Positions 34,092 to 43,912 of a stretch of 64,000 nt of DNA are shown one piece after another. The notes under the pieces are model-generated. The model was not told where the DNA came from and did not search any database. It saw only the letters and a program-made list of their open reading frames with translations. The first letter of the stretch is position 1; the number at the start of each line of letters is the position of its first letter. The position numbers were made by a program, and so were the translations under genes. Source of the stretch: Winogradskyella marincola (GTDB lineage Bacteria > Bacteroidota > Bacteroidia > Flavobacteriales > Flavobacteriaceae); NCBI RefSeq assembly GCF_029624125.1, contig NZ_JARSBN010000008.1, positions 115,801 to 179,800 on the forward strand. The letters run 5' to 3'.

Positions 34092-34649
34092 TTACCAATG
34101 AATCATAAAATATTTAATCTTAGCTTTTTCTGGTATTTGAATAGCGTCTATAGTTGCATTCATATCAAATCTTAGACTGCTTGGTAATTCCTTCTTATCA
34201 ATAGCAAAAGATGTGTTTATTTCATTAATAGAAATAACAACGGTATTGATAAGATTGTCAATTTTCGAAATTCTGTGATTATCCTTAATATCTTTAAACG
34301 TGCTAAGTAATGAAATGTTCCTTTCAGTTTTATAACGCTCATCTTTAATTCTAACGCTGGAGATTACAGATGTAGAGTCTAGAGCTTCTTTAGGATATAA
34401 GTCTAAGAGCTTCTTACCTCCTTTATCAAATATTTCAATAACATTTATAGAGCCAGCAAATTCATCGCCAGAAACATATTTTACAATTGAATCATTTTTA
34501 AAAATGGCATCTAATTCCCTAACCGTTGTAGAGTCTGTTAGTAAGCCAATATTATGTTTTTTAACTAAAAACGGATCTACAGGTTTGTCAGTTGAGCAGC
34601 TTGTTATAAAAACTGATGCAATTATAATTGCAAAAAAGATGTTTTTCAT
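34092..34649 (-). CDS. Hypothetical lipoprotein
   Basis: 185 residues. Lipobox VFITSC (C18). The mature protein has an LLTDSTTVRELDAIFKNDSIV segment seen in small Bacteroidota lipoproteins and a C-terminal strand-rich part (SLRFDMNATIDAIQIPEKAKIKYFMIHW). No known domain could be named. First gene after herA on the minus strand, 19 nt away. Confidence 0.6.
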   Translation of the reverse strand: MKNIFFAIIIASVFITSCSTDKPVDPFLVKKHNIGLLTDSTTVRELDAIFKNDSIVKYVSGDEFAGSINVIEIFDKGGKKLLDLYPKEALDSTSVISSVRIKDERYKTERNISLLSTFKDIKDNHRISKIDNLINTVVISINEINTSFAIDKKELPSSLRFDMNATIDAIQIPEKAKIKYFMIHW

Positions 34650-34668
34650 ATTTAAGATTTAGGGTTAG

Positions 34669-36207
34669 TTATTTTAGCATTTTGGTTAAAATTCCAAGTA
34701 CACTTCTAATTACTGTTGGACTAGAGAGTACTTTTACAATTGGGTTTTGTCTTGTGCTTCGTCTTCTGCTAGAACTAGCTTTGCGTTTGCTTTCGGCTTT
34801 TTTTAGCGCCTCTTTTTCTTCTTCAGCTTTACGTTTTGCTTCTTCTGCTTCTGCTAGCTTTATTTTTTCGTTTAGCATTTCATATGCACTTTCTCTATCA
34901 ATCTCTTTATTGTATTTTTTTGCTAATTGAGATTGTGAGAGTAAGCTGCTAAGTTCAGATTCGGTTAAGATATCCATGCGACTCATAGGAGCACGCATCA
35001 TTGTAGCTGCCAGAGGAGTTGGTTTTCCTTTTTCGTCTAGAGCAGATACTAACGCTTCACCAATACCTAAAGAAGTTAGCACATCAGCAGTGTCATAATA
35101 TTCTGTGTCTGGATAGTTTTGTGCCGTAAGTTTAATGGCTTTTCGGTCTTTTGCTGTAAAAGCACGTAAAGCATGTTGCACTTTTAAGCCTAGTTGTCCT
35201 AGCACAGCTTCAGGAACATCAGTAGGGTTTTGGGTTACAAAGTATAGACCAACACCTTTACTTCTTATAAGTTTTACGATACTTCCTATTTGGTTTAATA
35301 ATGCGTCAGAAGCCTCATTAAAAATTAAATGCGCTTCATCTATAAACATTACAAGTTCTGGTCTTCCGCTATCTCCTTGCTCTGGGAATGTAGAATAAAT
35401 TTCAGCTAATAGACTTAACATAAAAGTTGAAAACAACTTCGGTTTGTCTTGGATGTCTGTAAGCCTGATTATGTTTATATAACCACGTCCATTTTCGTCA
35501 ATACGCAATAAATCTTGTGTGTCAAAAGAGGTTTCGCCGAAGAAGAGATCTCCGCCTTGTTGCTCAATTTCAATGATTTTTCTTAGAATAGCTCCTGTAG
35601 AAGCTGTTGAAATTCTACCATAAGCTTCCTGAAATTCTTCTTTACCTTCATTAGTAGCATATTGTAAAATCTTTTTGAAATCTTTAAGGTCTAGAAGCGG
35701 TAGTTTATTATCATCACAATACTTGAAAATTACAGAAATGATTCCGGCTTGTGTTTCGGTAACACCTAATATTCTTGAGATAAGAACAGGTCCAAACTCG
35801 CTAATGGTGGCTCTAAGTCTAACACCATCTTGCTCAGAGAGGGTTAAAATTTCTACAGGAAATGATTGAGGATCAAACGGAAGTCCTATTTTTTCATGAC
35901 GTTCATCAATTTTGGCGTGTCCAGGACTTGGTTTTGCCAAGCCACTTAAATCTCCTTTAATGTCCATTAGTAAAACAGGAACACCTTTTTCAGAAAGATT
36001 TTCAGCCAACACCTGAAGCGTTTTTGTTTTTCCTGTTCCTGTGGCTCCGGCAATAAGACCGTGTCGGTTCATTGTTTTTAGAGGCACATTAACAAAAGCA
36101 TTAGTTTTAGTTTCACCTTCTAACATTGCAGCACCTAGGGTAATGTAATCTCCCTTAAAAGTGTTGCCAGCATTGATGTCGTTGATGAATTTTTCAGAAT
36201 TACTCAT
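34669..36207 (-). CDS. HerA-like P-loop ATPase (DUF853 family)
   Basis: 512 residues. Walker A GATGTGKT (54-61), Walker B LVMFIDEAHLIF, sensor-like YFVTQNPTDVPEAVLGQLG with arginine-finger region ALRAFTAKDRKA. The C-terminal ~80 residues are a charged helix (KLAEAEEAKRKAEEEKEALKK) then a basic tail (SKRKASSSRRRSTRQNP). The family is related to FtsK/HerA helicases; its role in bacteria without a partnering nuclease is unclear, and no nurA-like gene is adjacent. Divergent from queE. Confidence 0.88.
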   Translation of the reverse strand: MSNSEKFINDINAGNTFKGDYITLGAAMLEGETKTNAFVNVPLKTMNRHGLIAGATGTGKTKTLQVLAENLSEKGVPVLLMDIKGDLSGLAKPSPGHAKIDERHEKIGLPFDPQSFPVEILTLSEQDGVRLRATISEFGPVLISRILGVTETQAGIISVIFKYCDDNKLPLLDLKDFKKILQYATNEGKEEFQEAYGRISTASTGAILRKIIEIEQQGGDLFFGETSFDTQDLLRIDENGRGYINIIRLTDIQDKPKLFSTFMLSLLAEIYSTFPEQGDSGRPELVMFIDEAHLIFNEASDALLNQIGSIVKLIRSKGVGLYFVTQNPTDVPEAVLGQLGLKVQHALRAFTAKDRKAIKLTAQNYPDTEYYDTADVLTSLGIGEALVSALDEKGKPTPLAATMMRAPMSRMDILTESELSSLLSQSQLAKKYNKEIDRESAYEMLNEKIKLAEAEEAKRKAEEEKEALKKAESKRKASSSRRRSTRQNPIVKVLSSPTVIRSVLGILTKMLK

Positions 36208-36333
36208 GGATCAGAAAATTTGCATAAAAATAGTGTAATTTTAATCAAGTATAAAATAGAAATAACCGCATGTATATTTGCTGCAATTGGCATTTTGCCC
36301 TTTGGTAATACACAAATAGTACAGACTTATTGG

Positions 36334-36341
36334 TATATTTG
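36334..36341 (+). promoter_or_regulatory. -7 element of queE, 6 nt before the start codon
   Basis: TATATTTG followed by CGCACT and the ATG at 36348. An identical TATATTTG lies at 36273-36280. No TTG at 17-23 nt is visible for either. The close spacing implies a leaderless queE mRNA. Confidence 0.5.
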
Positions 36342-36347
36342 CGCACT

Positions 36348-36980
36348 ATGACAAGACGAGAAAAACAACAATTGATAGATCAAGGGCATTTATTGCCTTT
36401 AATGGAAGAGTTTTATACTATTCAGGGAGAGGGTTTTCATAAAGGAACAGCAGCGTACTTTGTGAGAATTGGTGGTTGCGATGTTGGTTGTCATTGGTGC
36501 GATGTAAAAGAGAGTTGGTTGCCAGAATTGCATCCTGCAACTGAAACAACAAAAATTGTTGAAAACGCTGTAAAATACAGTGATATTATTGTTGTAACAG
36601 GAGGAGAACCGCTCACTTGGGACATGGGTCCACTTACAGAACAGTTAAAAGCCAAAGGAGTGCAAACGCACATAGAGACTTCTGGTGCCTATAAATTAAC
36701 GGGTAAATGGGACTGGATTTGCTTATCTCCTAAGAAAGTAAAGCTACCAACCGAAGAAGTTTATAAAGAAGCAAACGAGCTTAAATGTATCATCTATAAT
36801 AATGACGATTTCAAATTTGCTGAAGAACAAGCCGAAAAAGTAAATAAAAATTGTATATTATACCTGCAACCAGAATGGAGTAAGAGAGAGAAGATGATGC
36901 CAAAGATTGTAGATTATGTAATGGCTAATCCAAAGTGGAAGGTGTCATTGCAAACCCATAAATATTTGAATATCCCTTAA
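36348..36980 (+). CDS. queE: 7-carboxy-7-deazaguanine synthase
   Basis: 210 residues. Radical-SAM enzyme forming the deazaguanine ring in queuosine synthesis. The cluster motif is CDVGCHWC (CxxxCxxC), preceded by PLMEEFYTIQGEGFHKGTAAYF that binds substrate and SAM; TGGEPL is the SAM-contacting GGE motif. C-terminal WKVSLQTHKYLNIP is typical. The start is the ATG at 36348: an upstream in-frame TTG at 36330 overlaps the promoter. No other queuosine gene is in the window. The next gene begins immediately after the stop codon. Confidence 0.95.
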   Translation: MTRREKQQLIDQGHLLPLMEEFYTIQGEGFHKGTAAYFVRIGGCDVGCHWCDVKESWLPELHPATETTKIVENAVKYSDIIVVTGGEPLTWDMGPLTEQLKAKGVQTHIETSGAYKLTGKWDWICLSPKKVKLPTEEVYKEANELKCIIYNNDDFKFAEEQAEKVNKNCILYLQPEWSKREKMMPKIVDYVMANPKWKVSLQTHKYLNIP

Positions 36981-37580
36981 ATGTTCTTTAACGAAATTAA
37001 AAATTACAGAGGTGAAATTTGGAAAACATTAGAATCCCCTAAGGAAGACAAGATTTCATCACAAGAAAAATTTTTTGTTTCAAACTATGGTAGAATTATT
37101 AAAGTTGAGGAGGAAAAACCAAGATTAATAGACCCTTATCTGTTAAATGGTTATCCTCATATTAAAATTAAAACCACTGAAACAAAAGTTTACAGAGGCT
37201 ACAGTAAGTACAAATACAAAGGCTATTATGTACACAAACTTGTTGCCCAGTATTTTTTGGAAAATACTAAAGAAGGTATCTACGTTATCCACTTAGATTA
37301 TGACAAGCTGAATAACAAAGCTAATAATCTAAAATGGGCTTCTAAGAGTGAAAAAGAAGCTCACCAATGGAAAAACCCTCATTTTATTAAAGCCAAGAAA
37401 AAACAGGAGCCGCCATCTGCTAAGCTCACAGAAAATAATGTGAGGTTAATTAAGAAAATGCTGAATGATCCTAACAGGCGAACACGACTAAAGATTATAG
37501 CAAAGCGTTTCGGAATTTCTACAACGCAACTCAACAGAATTAAATCTGGTGAAAATTGGGGACACATTCCTTCATTATAG
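36981..37580 (+). CDS. NUMOD4/HNH endonuclease-like protein
   Basis: 199 residues. The NUMOD4-like part (EIWKTLESP ... FFVSNYGRIIKVEEEK) is followed by an HNH_3-type nuclease core: VHKLVAQYFLE, then VIHLDYDKLNNKANNLKWAS with the H-x-D and NN-x3-NL pattern. The C-terminus (LKIIAKRFGISTTQLNRIKSG) is a helix-turn-helix of the NUMOD/IENR type. This is the layout of free-standing homing-endonuclease-like proteins. The start codon directly follows the queE stop, so the two are translationally linked. Whether it still cuts DNA or serves another role is unknown. Confidence 0.78.
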   Translation: MFFNEIKNYRGEIWKTLESPKEDKISSQEKFFVSNYGRIIKVEEEKPRLIDPYLLNGYPHIKIKTTETKVYRGYSKYKYKGYYVHKLVAQYFLENTKEGIYVIHLDYDKLNNKANNLKWASKSEKEAHQWKNPHFIKAKKKQEPPSAKLTENNVRLIKKMLNDPNRRTRLKIIAKRFGISTTQLNRIKSGENWGHIPSL

Positions 37581-37586
37581 AAACAA

Positions 37587-37625
37587 AAAAAGACTGTTTG
37601 TAAATAATCTTACAGACAGTCTTTT
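37587..37625. terminator. Bidirectional terminator between HNH and DUF2911 genes
   Basis: AAAAGACTGTTTGTAA pairs with TTACAGACAGTCTTTT around a 6-nt loop, with A and T runs on both sides, placed between converging genes. Confidence 0.85.
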
Positions 37626-37647
37626 GTAGTTTTTTATGTAAAGAGTG

Positions 37648-38196
37648 TTACTTTTTCTCAAAAGGTACAGCAACTCTAACAGTGCCCCAACCTATGTGCA
37701 TATCTGCACCTTTATCAGATTCTTCAAAGGCTATAGAAAAAGCTTCAAGAGATTCATCTCCTTCCGTTGTCGGTACAGTTATTCTGGCAACATCATTTTT
37801 TTCATCGTAAAAATAACTTCCCCAAACATTTAAATCTGTACTTATAATGATAGTCCATTCTTCCTTTCCAGGAATTGCATATACAGTGTATGTTCCTTTT
37901 TTAACGTCTTTTCCGTCTAATTTCATGTCAGTGTAGACTTGTAGTTCTGCAGCTTCATTAGCGCCAAGTCTCCATACTTTTTCAGGTTTTGCTAAATCAT
38001 ATACATCTCTGTCTTTTAGCTGAGGTCTGCTGTAAACTATTTTTATTTGTTTGTTAGACTCTTTGTAGTTGCTAGGAAAAGAAGCCGCGTCCATTGGGCT
38101 TTTATCTAATCCTGAAAATTTTTGAGCTTCAGCATTAAAAGATAGAAGTAATGCAAATGCAAAAGCAATGGTTGAAATTAATCGTGTTGTTTTCAT
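37648..38196 (-). CDS. DUF2911 exported protein
   Basis: 182 residues. Signal peptide 1-24 (FALLLSFNAEAQ). The mature part carries DUF2911 features: SRPQLKDRDVYD, VWRLGANEAAELQVYTDMKLDGK, KGTYTVYAIPGKEEWTIIISTDLNVWG. This family is common in Bacteroidota and its function is unknown. It is followed by a shared terminator. Confidence 0.85.
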   Translation of the reverse strand: MKTTRLISTIAFAFALLLSFNAEAQKFSGLDKSPMDAASFPSNYKESNKQIKIVYSRPQLKDRDVYDLAKPEKVWRLGANEAAELQVYTDMKLDGKDVKKGTYTVYAIPGKEEWTIIISTDLNVWGSYFYDEKNDVARITVPTTEGDESLEAFSIAFEESDKGADMHIGWGTVRVAVPFEKK

Positions 38197-38429
38197 GTTT
38201 TGGTTTTTAGTTGAAATAAAATTAGATTTTAATTGCTCTTACGGTCGAAAAGAAATCCTAAAGTTTACAGATTAAAAGTTAAATGTTAGAATTTGTATTG
38301 TTGAAGTTTTGTTTTTGTTTAAAAATGTATTTTTATATTTTATATTGAAATCAATATGTGTTTAAGTGTTTAATAAATGAAAGTTTAATTTCATATTTGT
38401 TTCATAATTAATAATGAAATAAAATAGTT

Positions 38430-40091
38430 ATGTGCGGAATAGTATGTGCGTTTGATATAAAACAGAAATCAGAAGATTTAAGACCTCAGGTATTAGAAAT
38501 GGCAAAGGCCATTCGTCATAGAGGACCAGATTGGAGTGGTGTTTACAGTGATGAAAAAGCAATTTTGGCTCACGAGCGATTAGCTATAGTAGATCCTGCT
38601 TCAGGAAAACAGCCATTGTTTAGTGAAGATAAAAAACTAATCTTGGCCGCAAATGGTGAGATATATAACCATAAAGTTTTAAGAGTTCAATTTCCAGATT
38701 ACAAGTTTCAAACTGAAAGCGATTGTGAAGTAATTCTAGCTTTATATAAAGAAAAAGGAGTCGACTTTGTTGATGAAATGAACGGCATTTTTGGTTTTGC
38801 AATTTACGATGTAGATAAAGATGAGTATTTCATAGCGAGAGACCATATGGGAATTATACCATTATATATGGGTTGGGATCAACACGGAACATTCTATGTG
38901 GCTTCAGAATTAAAAGCTTTAGAAGGAGTTTGTACTAAGATTGAGTTATTTCCTCCAGGACACTACATGAGTGGCAAGGATGGAGAGTTAGTGCAGTGGT
39001 ACAAACGCGATTGGGAAGATTTTGATGCTGTAAAAGATAACGAAACAAGCATTGCAGAAGTAAAACAAGCCTTAGAAGATGCAGTGCACAGACAGCTTAT
39101 GAGTGATGTTCCTTATGGAGTATTGTTGTCTGGTGGATTAGATTCTTCTGTAACTTCTGCTATTGCAAAAAAATATTCGCAACGTCGTATAGAGGCAGAT
39201 GATAAAGAGCAAGCTTGGTGGCCACAATTACATAGCTTTTCTGTAGGATTAGAAGGTTCTCCGGATTTGGCCGCTGCCAGAAAAGTAGCGGATCATATTG
39301 GTACAGTTCATCATGAAATTAAGTTTACCATCCAAGAAGGCTTAGATGCTATAAAAGATGTTATATATCAATTAGAAACCTACGATATTACAACCATTAG
39401 AGCGAGCACACCTATGTACTTAATGGCTAGAGTTATTAAGTCAATGGGAATAAAAATGGTACTATCTGGTGAAGGTGCTGACGAATTATTTGGTGGCTAT
39501 TTGTACTTCCACAAAGCACCAAACGCGAGAGAATTTCATGAAGAAACTGTACGTAAATTAAGTAAGTTACACATGTACGATTGTTTAAGAGCTAACAAAA
39601 GTTTAGCAGCTTGGGGAATTGAAGGTCGTGTACCATTTTTAGATAAAGAGTTTATGGATGTTGCTATGCGCATTAACCCAGAAGATAAAATGATAAAAGA
39701 CGGTAGAATTGAAAAATGGGTAGTACGCAAAGCATTTGAAGATATGTTGCCAGAAAGTGTAGCTTGGAGACAAAAAGAACAATTTAGTGATGGAGTAGGT
39801 TACAGCTGGATAGACACCTTAAAAGAACTGGTAAACGAGGAAGTAACAGACGAGCAAATGGCAAATGCACATTTCCGTTTCCCAATACAAACACCACAAA
39901 ATAAAGAAGAGTATTATTACAGAACCATTTTTGAAGGGCATTTTCCAAGTGATACAGCAGCTTTAAGTGTGCCACAAGAGCCAAGCGTAGCGTGTAGTAC
40001 AAAAATCGCGTTAGAGTGGGATGAAGCATTTAAAAATATGAATGACCCAAGTGGTAGAGCAGTTGCTAAAGTGCATGATGATGCGTATTAA
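38430..40091 (+). CDS. asnB: Asparagine synthetase B (glutamine-hydrolysing)
   Basis: 553 residues. The N-terminal Ntn glutaminase domain begins MCGIV with nucleophile C2; RHRGPDWSG and the LAANGEIYNH strand are conserved. The synthetase domain has the PP-loop GVLLSGGLDSSV and the LSGEGADELFGGY motif. The C-terminal EGRVPFLDKEFMDVA region is normal. It uses glutamine and ATP to amidate aspartate. The gene is free-standing, with 233 nt of upstream non-coding sequence rich in A/T and short inverted repeats but with no clear consensus promoter, and a terminator downstream. Confidence 0.97.
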   Translation: MCGIVCAFDIKQKSEDLRPQVLEMAKAIRHRGPDWSGVYSDEKAILAHERLAIVDPASGKQPLFSEDKKLILAANGEIYNHKVLRVQFPDYKFQTESDCEVILALYKEKGVDFVDEMNGIFGFAIYDVDKDEYFIARDHMGIIPLYMGWDQHGTFYVASELKALEGVCTKIELFPPGHYMSGKDGELVQWYKRDWEDFDAVKDNETSIAEVKQALEDAVHRQLMSDVPYGVLLSGGLDSSVTSAIAKKYSQRRIEADDKEQAWWPQLHSFSVGLEGSPDLAAARKVADHIGTVHHEIKFTIQEGLDAIKDVIYQLETYDITTIRASTPMYLMARVIKSMGIKMVLSGEGADELFGGYLYFHKAPNAREFHEETVRKLSKLHMYDCLRANKSLAAWGIEGRVPFLDKEFMDVAMRINPEDKMIKDGRIEKWVVRKAFEDMLPESVAWRQKEQFSDGVGYSWIDTLKELVNEEVTDEQMANAHFRFPIQTPQNKEEYYYRTIFEGHFPSDTAALSVPQEPSVACSTKIALEWDEAFKNMNDPSGRAVAKVHDDAY

Positions 40092-40115
40092 TTTATGTTA
40101 GTAAAAGTTTAGATT

Positions 40116-40156
40116 AAATCAGAAAGCTGACCGTTAAGGTTAGCTTTTTTTGATTT
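40116..40156 (+). terminator. Intrinsic terminator of asnB
   Basis: AAATCAGAAAGCTGACC pairs with GGTTAGCTTTTTTTGATTT around a short GTTAA loop; the T7 run is part of the 3' arm. Confidence 0.8.
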
Positions 40157-40278
40157 AAAAAAGGGTTAAAAAATCGGTTTTAAGACACTTTGATGAATTT
40201 TATATTTTTATTGAGTAATAAAAGCGCTGAAATCCAATTTAAGATGCTTTTTAGCTGTTTTAAGCTACTTTTGTCTTT

Positions 40279-40292
40279 TTAACAATTGTTAA
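40279..40292. promoter_or_regulatory. 14-bp palindrome upstream of gyrB
   Basis: TTAACAATTGTTAA, centred about 60 nt before the gyrB -7 element. It shares TTAACA..TGTTAA with the palindrome at 17188-17201. Confidence 0.35.
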
Positions 40293-40336
40293 TAATTATT
40301 ACTCAAAGTCAATAAAAAGCTATGTATTGGCTTTGA

Positions 40337-42361
<2,025 letters not shown>

Positions 42362-42382
42362 TTAGTAACTGTATATAAAAAG

Positions 42383-42413
42383 AAAACCGCATAAGTGATT
42401 ATGCGGTTTTTTT
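42383..42413. terminator. Terminator after gyrB, probably bidirectional
   Basis: AAAACCGCATAA pairs with TTATGCGGTTTT around GTGA, followed by T3 more; an A-run precedes the stem, serving the converging minus-strand gene. Confidence 0.88.
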
Positions 42414-42430
42414 ATGCTTTAATATGTCTG

Positions 42431-43024
42431 TTAGAAATCGAAGCCAACAGAAAATTGCCATACTCTGTTTTTAGGATTTCCTTCTTCATAAATATCACCT
42501 AATCCAAGATGGTATCTTACACCTAAGCTAATGCCAGAATTGGTTTTAAAACCACCACCAAAATTAACTCCCCAATCAAAACTATTAGGTTCAAATTCTT
42601 GTGATGTATCAAAAAGGTCAAAATTACTATCAAACTCTTCTTCGTGAGAAATGGCTAAACCTATTTGGGGACCAACTTCTAAGAAAAAATTATTATCTGG
42701 ATACATTTTAAACATTAATGGTACATTGATGTAGTCTAGCTTTTGGGTAAATGTACCTCCATTGCTTTCAATCTCGTAACCTTGTTGTGAATATAAAAGC
42801 TCTACTTGTAAAGCTATGCTTTCTGTAAAAAATGACTCGCCATAGAAACCAACATGAAAGCTATGACGTTGACCAGTTTCACTATCTTCATCAAAACTTA
42901 CAGCAGCTAAATTGTAACCACCTTTAATTCCGAAGTTTGAAGTTTTTGTTGTTGTGTCATCTTGAGCACTTAAATTGAAGAGTGCACAAAATAGCATCGA
43001 AAGTGTTAAGATTTTAGTTTTCAT
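42431..43024 (-). CDS. Outer-membrane beta-barrel protein (PorT-like fold)
   Basis: 197 residues. Signal peptide 1-20 (LFCALFNLSAQ). Eight or so amphipathic strands: FGIKGGYNLAAVSF, FHVGFYGESFF, IALQVELLYSQQGYEI, YINVPLMFKMYP, FFLEVGPQIGLAIS, FDWGVNFGGGFKT, ISLGVRYHLGLGDI, and the terminal VWQFSVGFDF. This is the 'porin family / outer membrane beta-barrel' type of Bacteroidota. Function unknown. It lies 24 nt downstream of the metalloprotease-like gene, probably in one operon. Confidence 0.82.
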   Translation of the reverse strand: MKTKILTLSMLFCALFNLSAQDDTTTKTSNFGIKGGYNLAAVSFDEDSETGQRHSFHVGFYGESFFTESIALQVELLYSQQGYEIESNGGTFTQKLDYINVPLMFKMYPDNNFFLEVGPQIGLAISHEEEFDSNFDLFDTSQEFEPNSFDWGVNFGGGFKTNSGISLGVRYHLGLGDIYEEGNPKNRVWQFSVGFDF

Positions 43025-43048
43025 TTTTAAAATATATTTGAGTTTATA

Positions 43049-43831
43049 TTATTTGCCTCCATTAGCTTGAAGGTCTGCAATGCATTGGCTGTCGAGTTCT
43101 GGTGCAGAGGTCATATTTAGCATATTGTCTACACCTTGAGAAGATTCTGTTGCCCAAAACATTAAGCAGTCTTCGTTGTTACAGTGCTTAGGGTGTTCGG
43201 TATCTTCATGATTTGTTACCATTTCTGTACCGAGATTTGTAAGGCCAAATATATGACCAAACTCATGAGTAATCACTGTGGTTTCTAATAGTGTTCTGTT
43301 AGGTTCAAAAGTACTATTGCTATAGTCTTGTATGGTTTCTTCAAAAATTACAAAAGAGGTGTTCCAGTATGCGGAGCCTAGCACAACATTACCATTAGCG
43401 TTATTTTCAGATTCACCATCTATAAATAAAGCCCAAACAGCAATGGTGTTATTGGTGTTGTAATATTGACGTTCTGCAATTTCTATATCAGCAATCTCTT
43501 GTATGGAGTAGCTTGTGTTTCCTGGAGAAGGAATGGCACGTTTTTCAATTGTAATACCATTAGGTTTGTATGTTCTGTTTTCTAGAAATGAAACAAAATT
43601 AGTCACAGTTTCCTCTGTAGGTTCTAATCCTTCTACATATACTATTTCAACAATCATTTTGTCAAAAATAGTAGCGGATAATAGATCGTTTGCCGAACTA
43701 CCAACGGTTTGTCTGTTGAGGTTTTCGTTTATGCCGTTGTTTTCATCGCCATTATTAGAGTCTGAATCTTCAGTTGTACAGCTTGTTATGAACAACAGAA
43801 ACAAAAAGAGGTATGTGATTTTAAGTCTCAT
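43049..43831 (-). CDS. Archaemetzincin-like zinc metalloprotease lipoprotein
   Basis: 260 residues. Lipobox LFITSC (C18) followed by an acidic, Asn-rich linker. The zinc site is HEFGHIFG (189-196) in the metzincin form HExxHxxG, followed by C217-x4-C222-x-M224 (CNNEDCLM), which resembles the archaemetzincin HExxHxxGx(n)Cx4CxM signature, with a longer insert between the two parts. This suggests an exported, lipid-anchored protease. Its target is unknown. Located next to the second sigma/FecR locus but separated from it by a strong terminator. Confidence 0.8.
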   Translation of the reverse strand: MRLKITYLFLFLLFITSCTTEDSDSNNGDENNGINENLNRQTVGSSANDLLSATIFDKMIVEIVYVEGLEPTEETVTNFVSFLENRTYKPNGITIEKRAIPSPGNTSYSIQEIADIEIAERQYYNTNNTIAVWALFIDGESENNANGNVVLGSAYWNTSFVIFEETIQDYSNSTFEPNRTLLETTVITHEFGHIFGLTNLGTEMVTNHEDTEHPKHCNNEDCLMFWATESSQGVDNMLNMTSAPELDSQCIADLQANGGK

Positions 43832-43847
43832 GATAAAATGTTTTGTT

Positions 43848-43880
43848 AAAAAGCAGCTGTCTAAAAAAACAGCTGCTTTT
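43848..43880 (-). terminator. Terminator of acidic lipoprotein gene (locus 2)
   Basis: AAAAGCAGCTGT and ACAGCTGCTTTT are exact reverse complements with an 8-nt loop; reading the minus strand a T5 run follows. It isolates the locus 2 lipoprotein from the metalloprotease gene. Confidence 0.88.
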
Positions 43881-43912
43881 ACCTTAACCTACGTAACTAA
43901 TGCCCTTTTGGT

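Noticed and set aside
36208..36347. PreQ1 riboswitch before queE
   Set aside because: No preQ1-type pseudoknot core was seen and the predicted transcript start leaves no leader.
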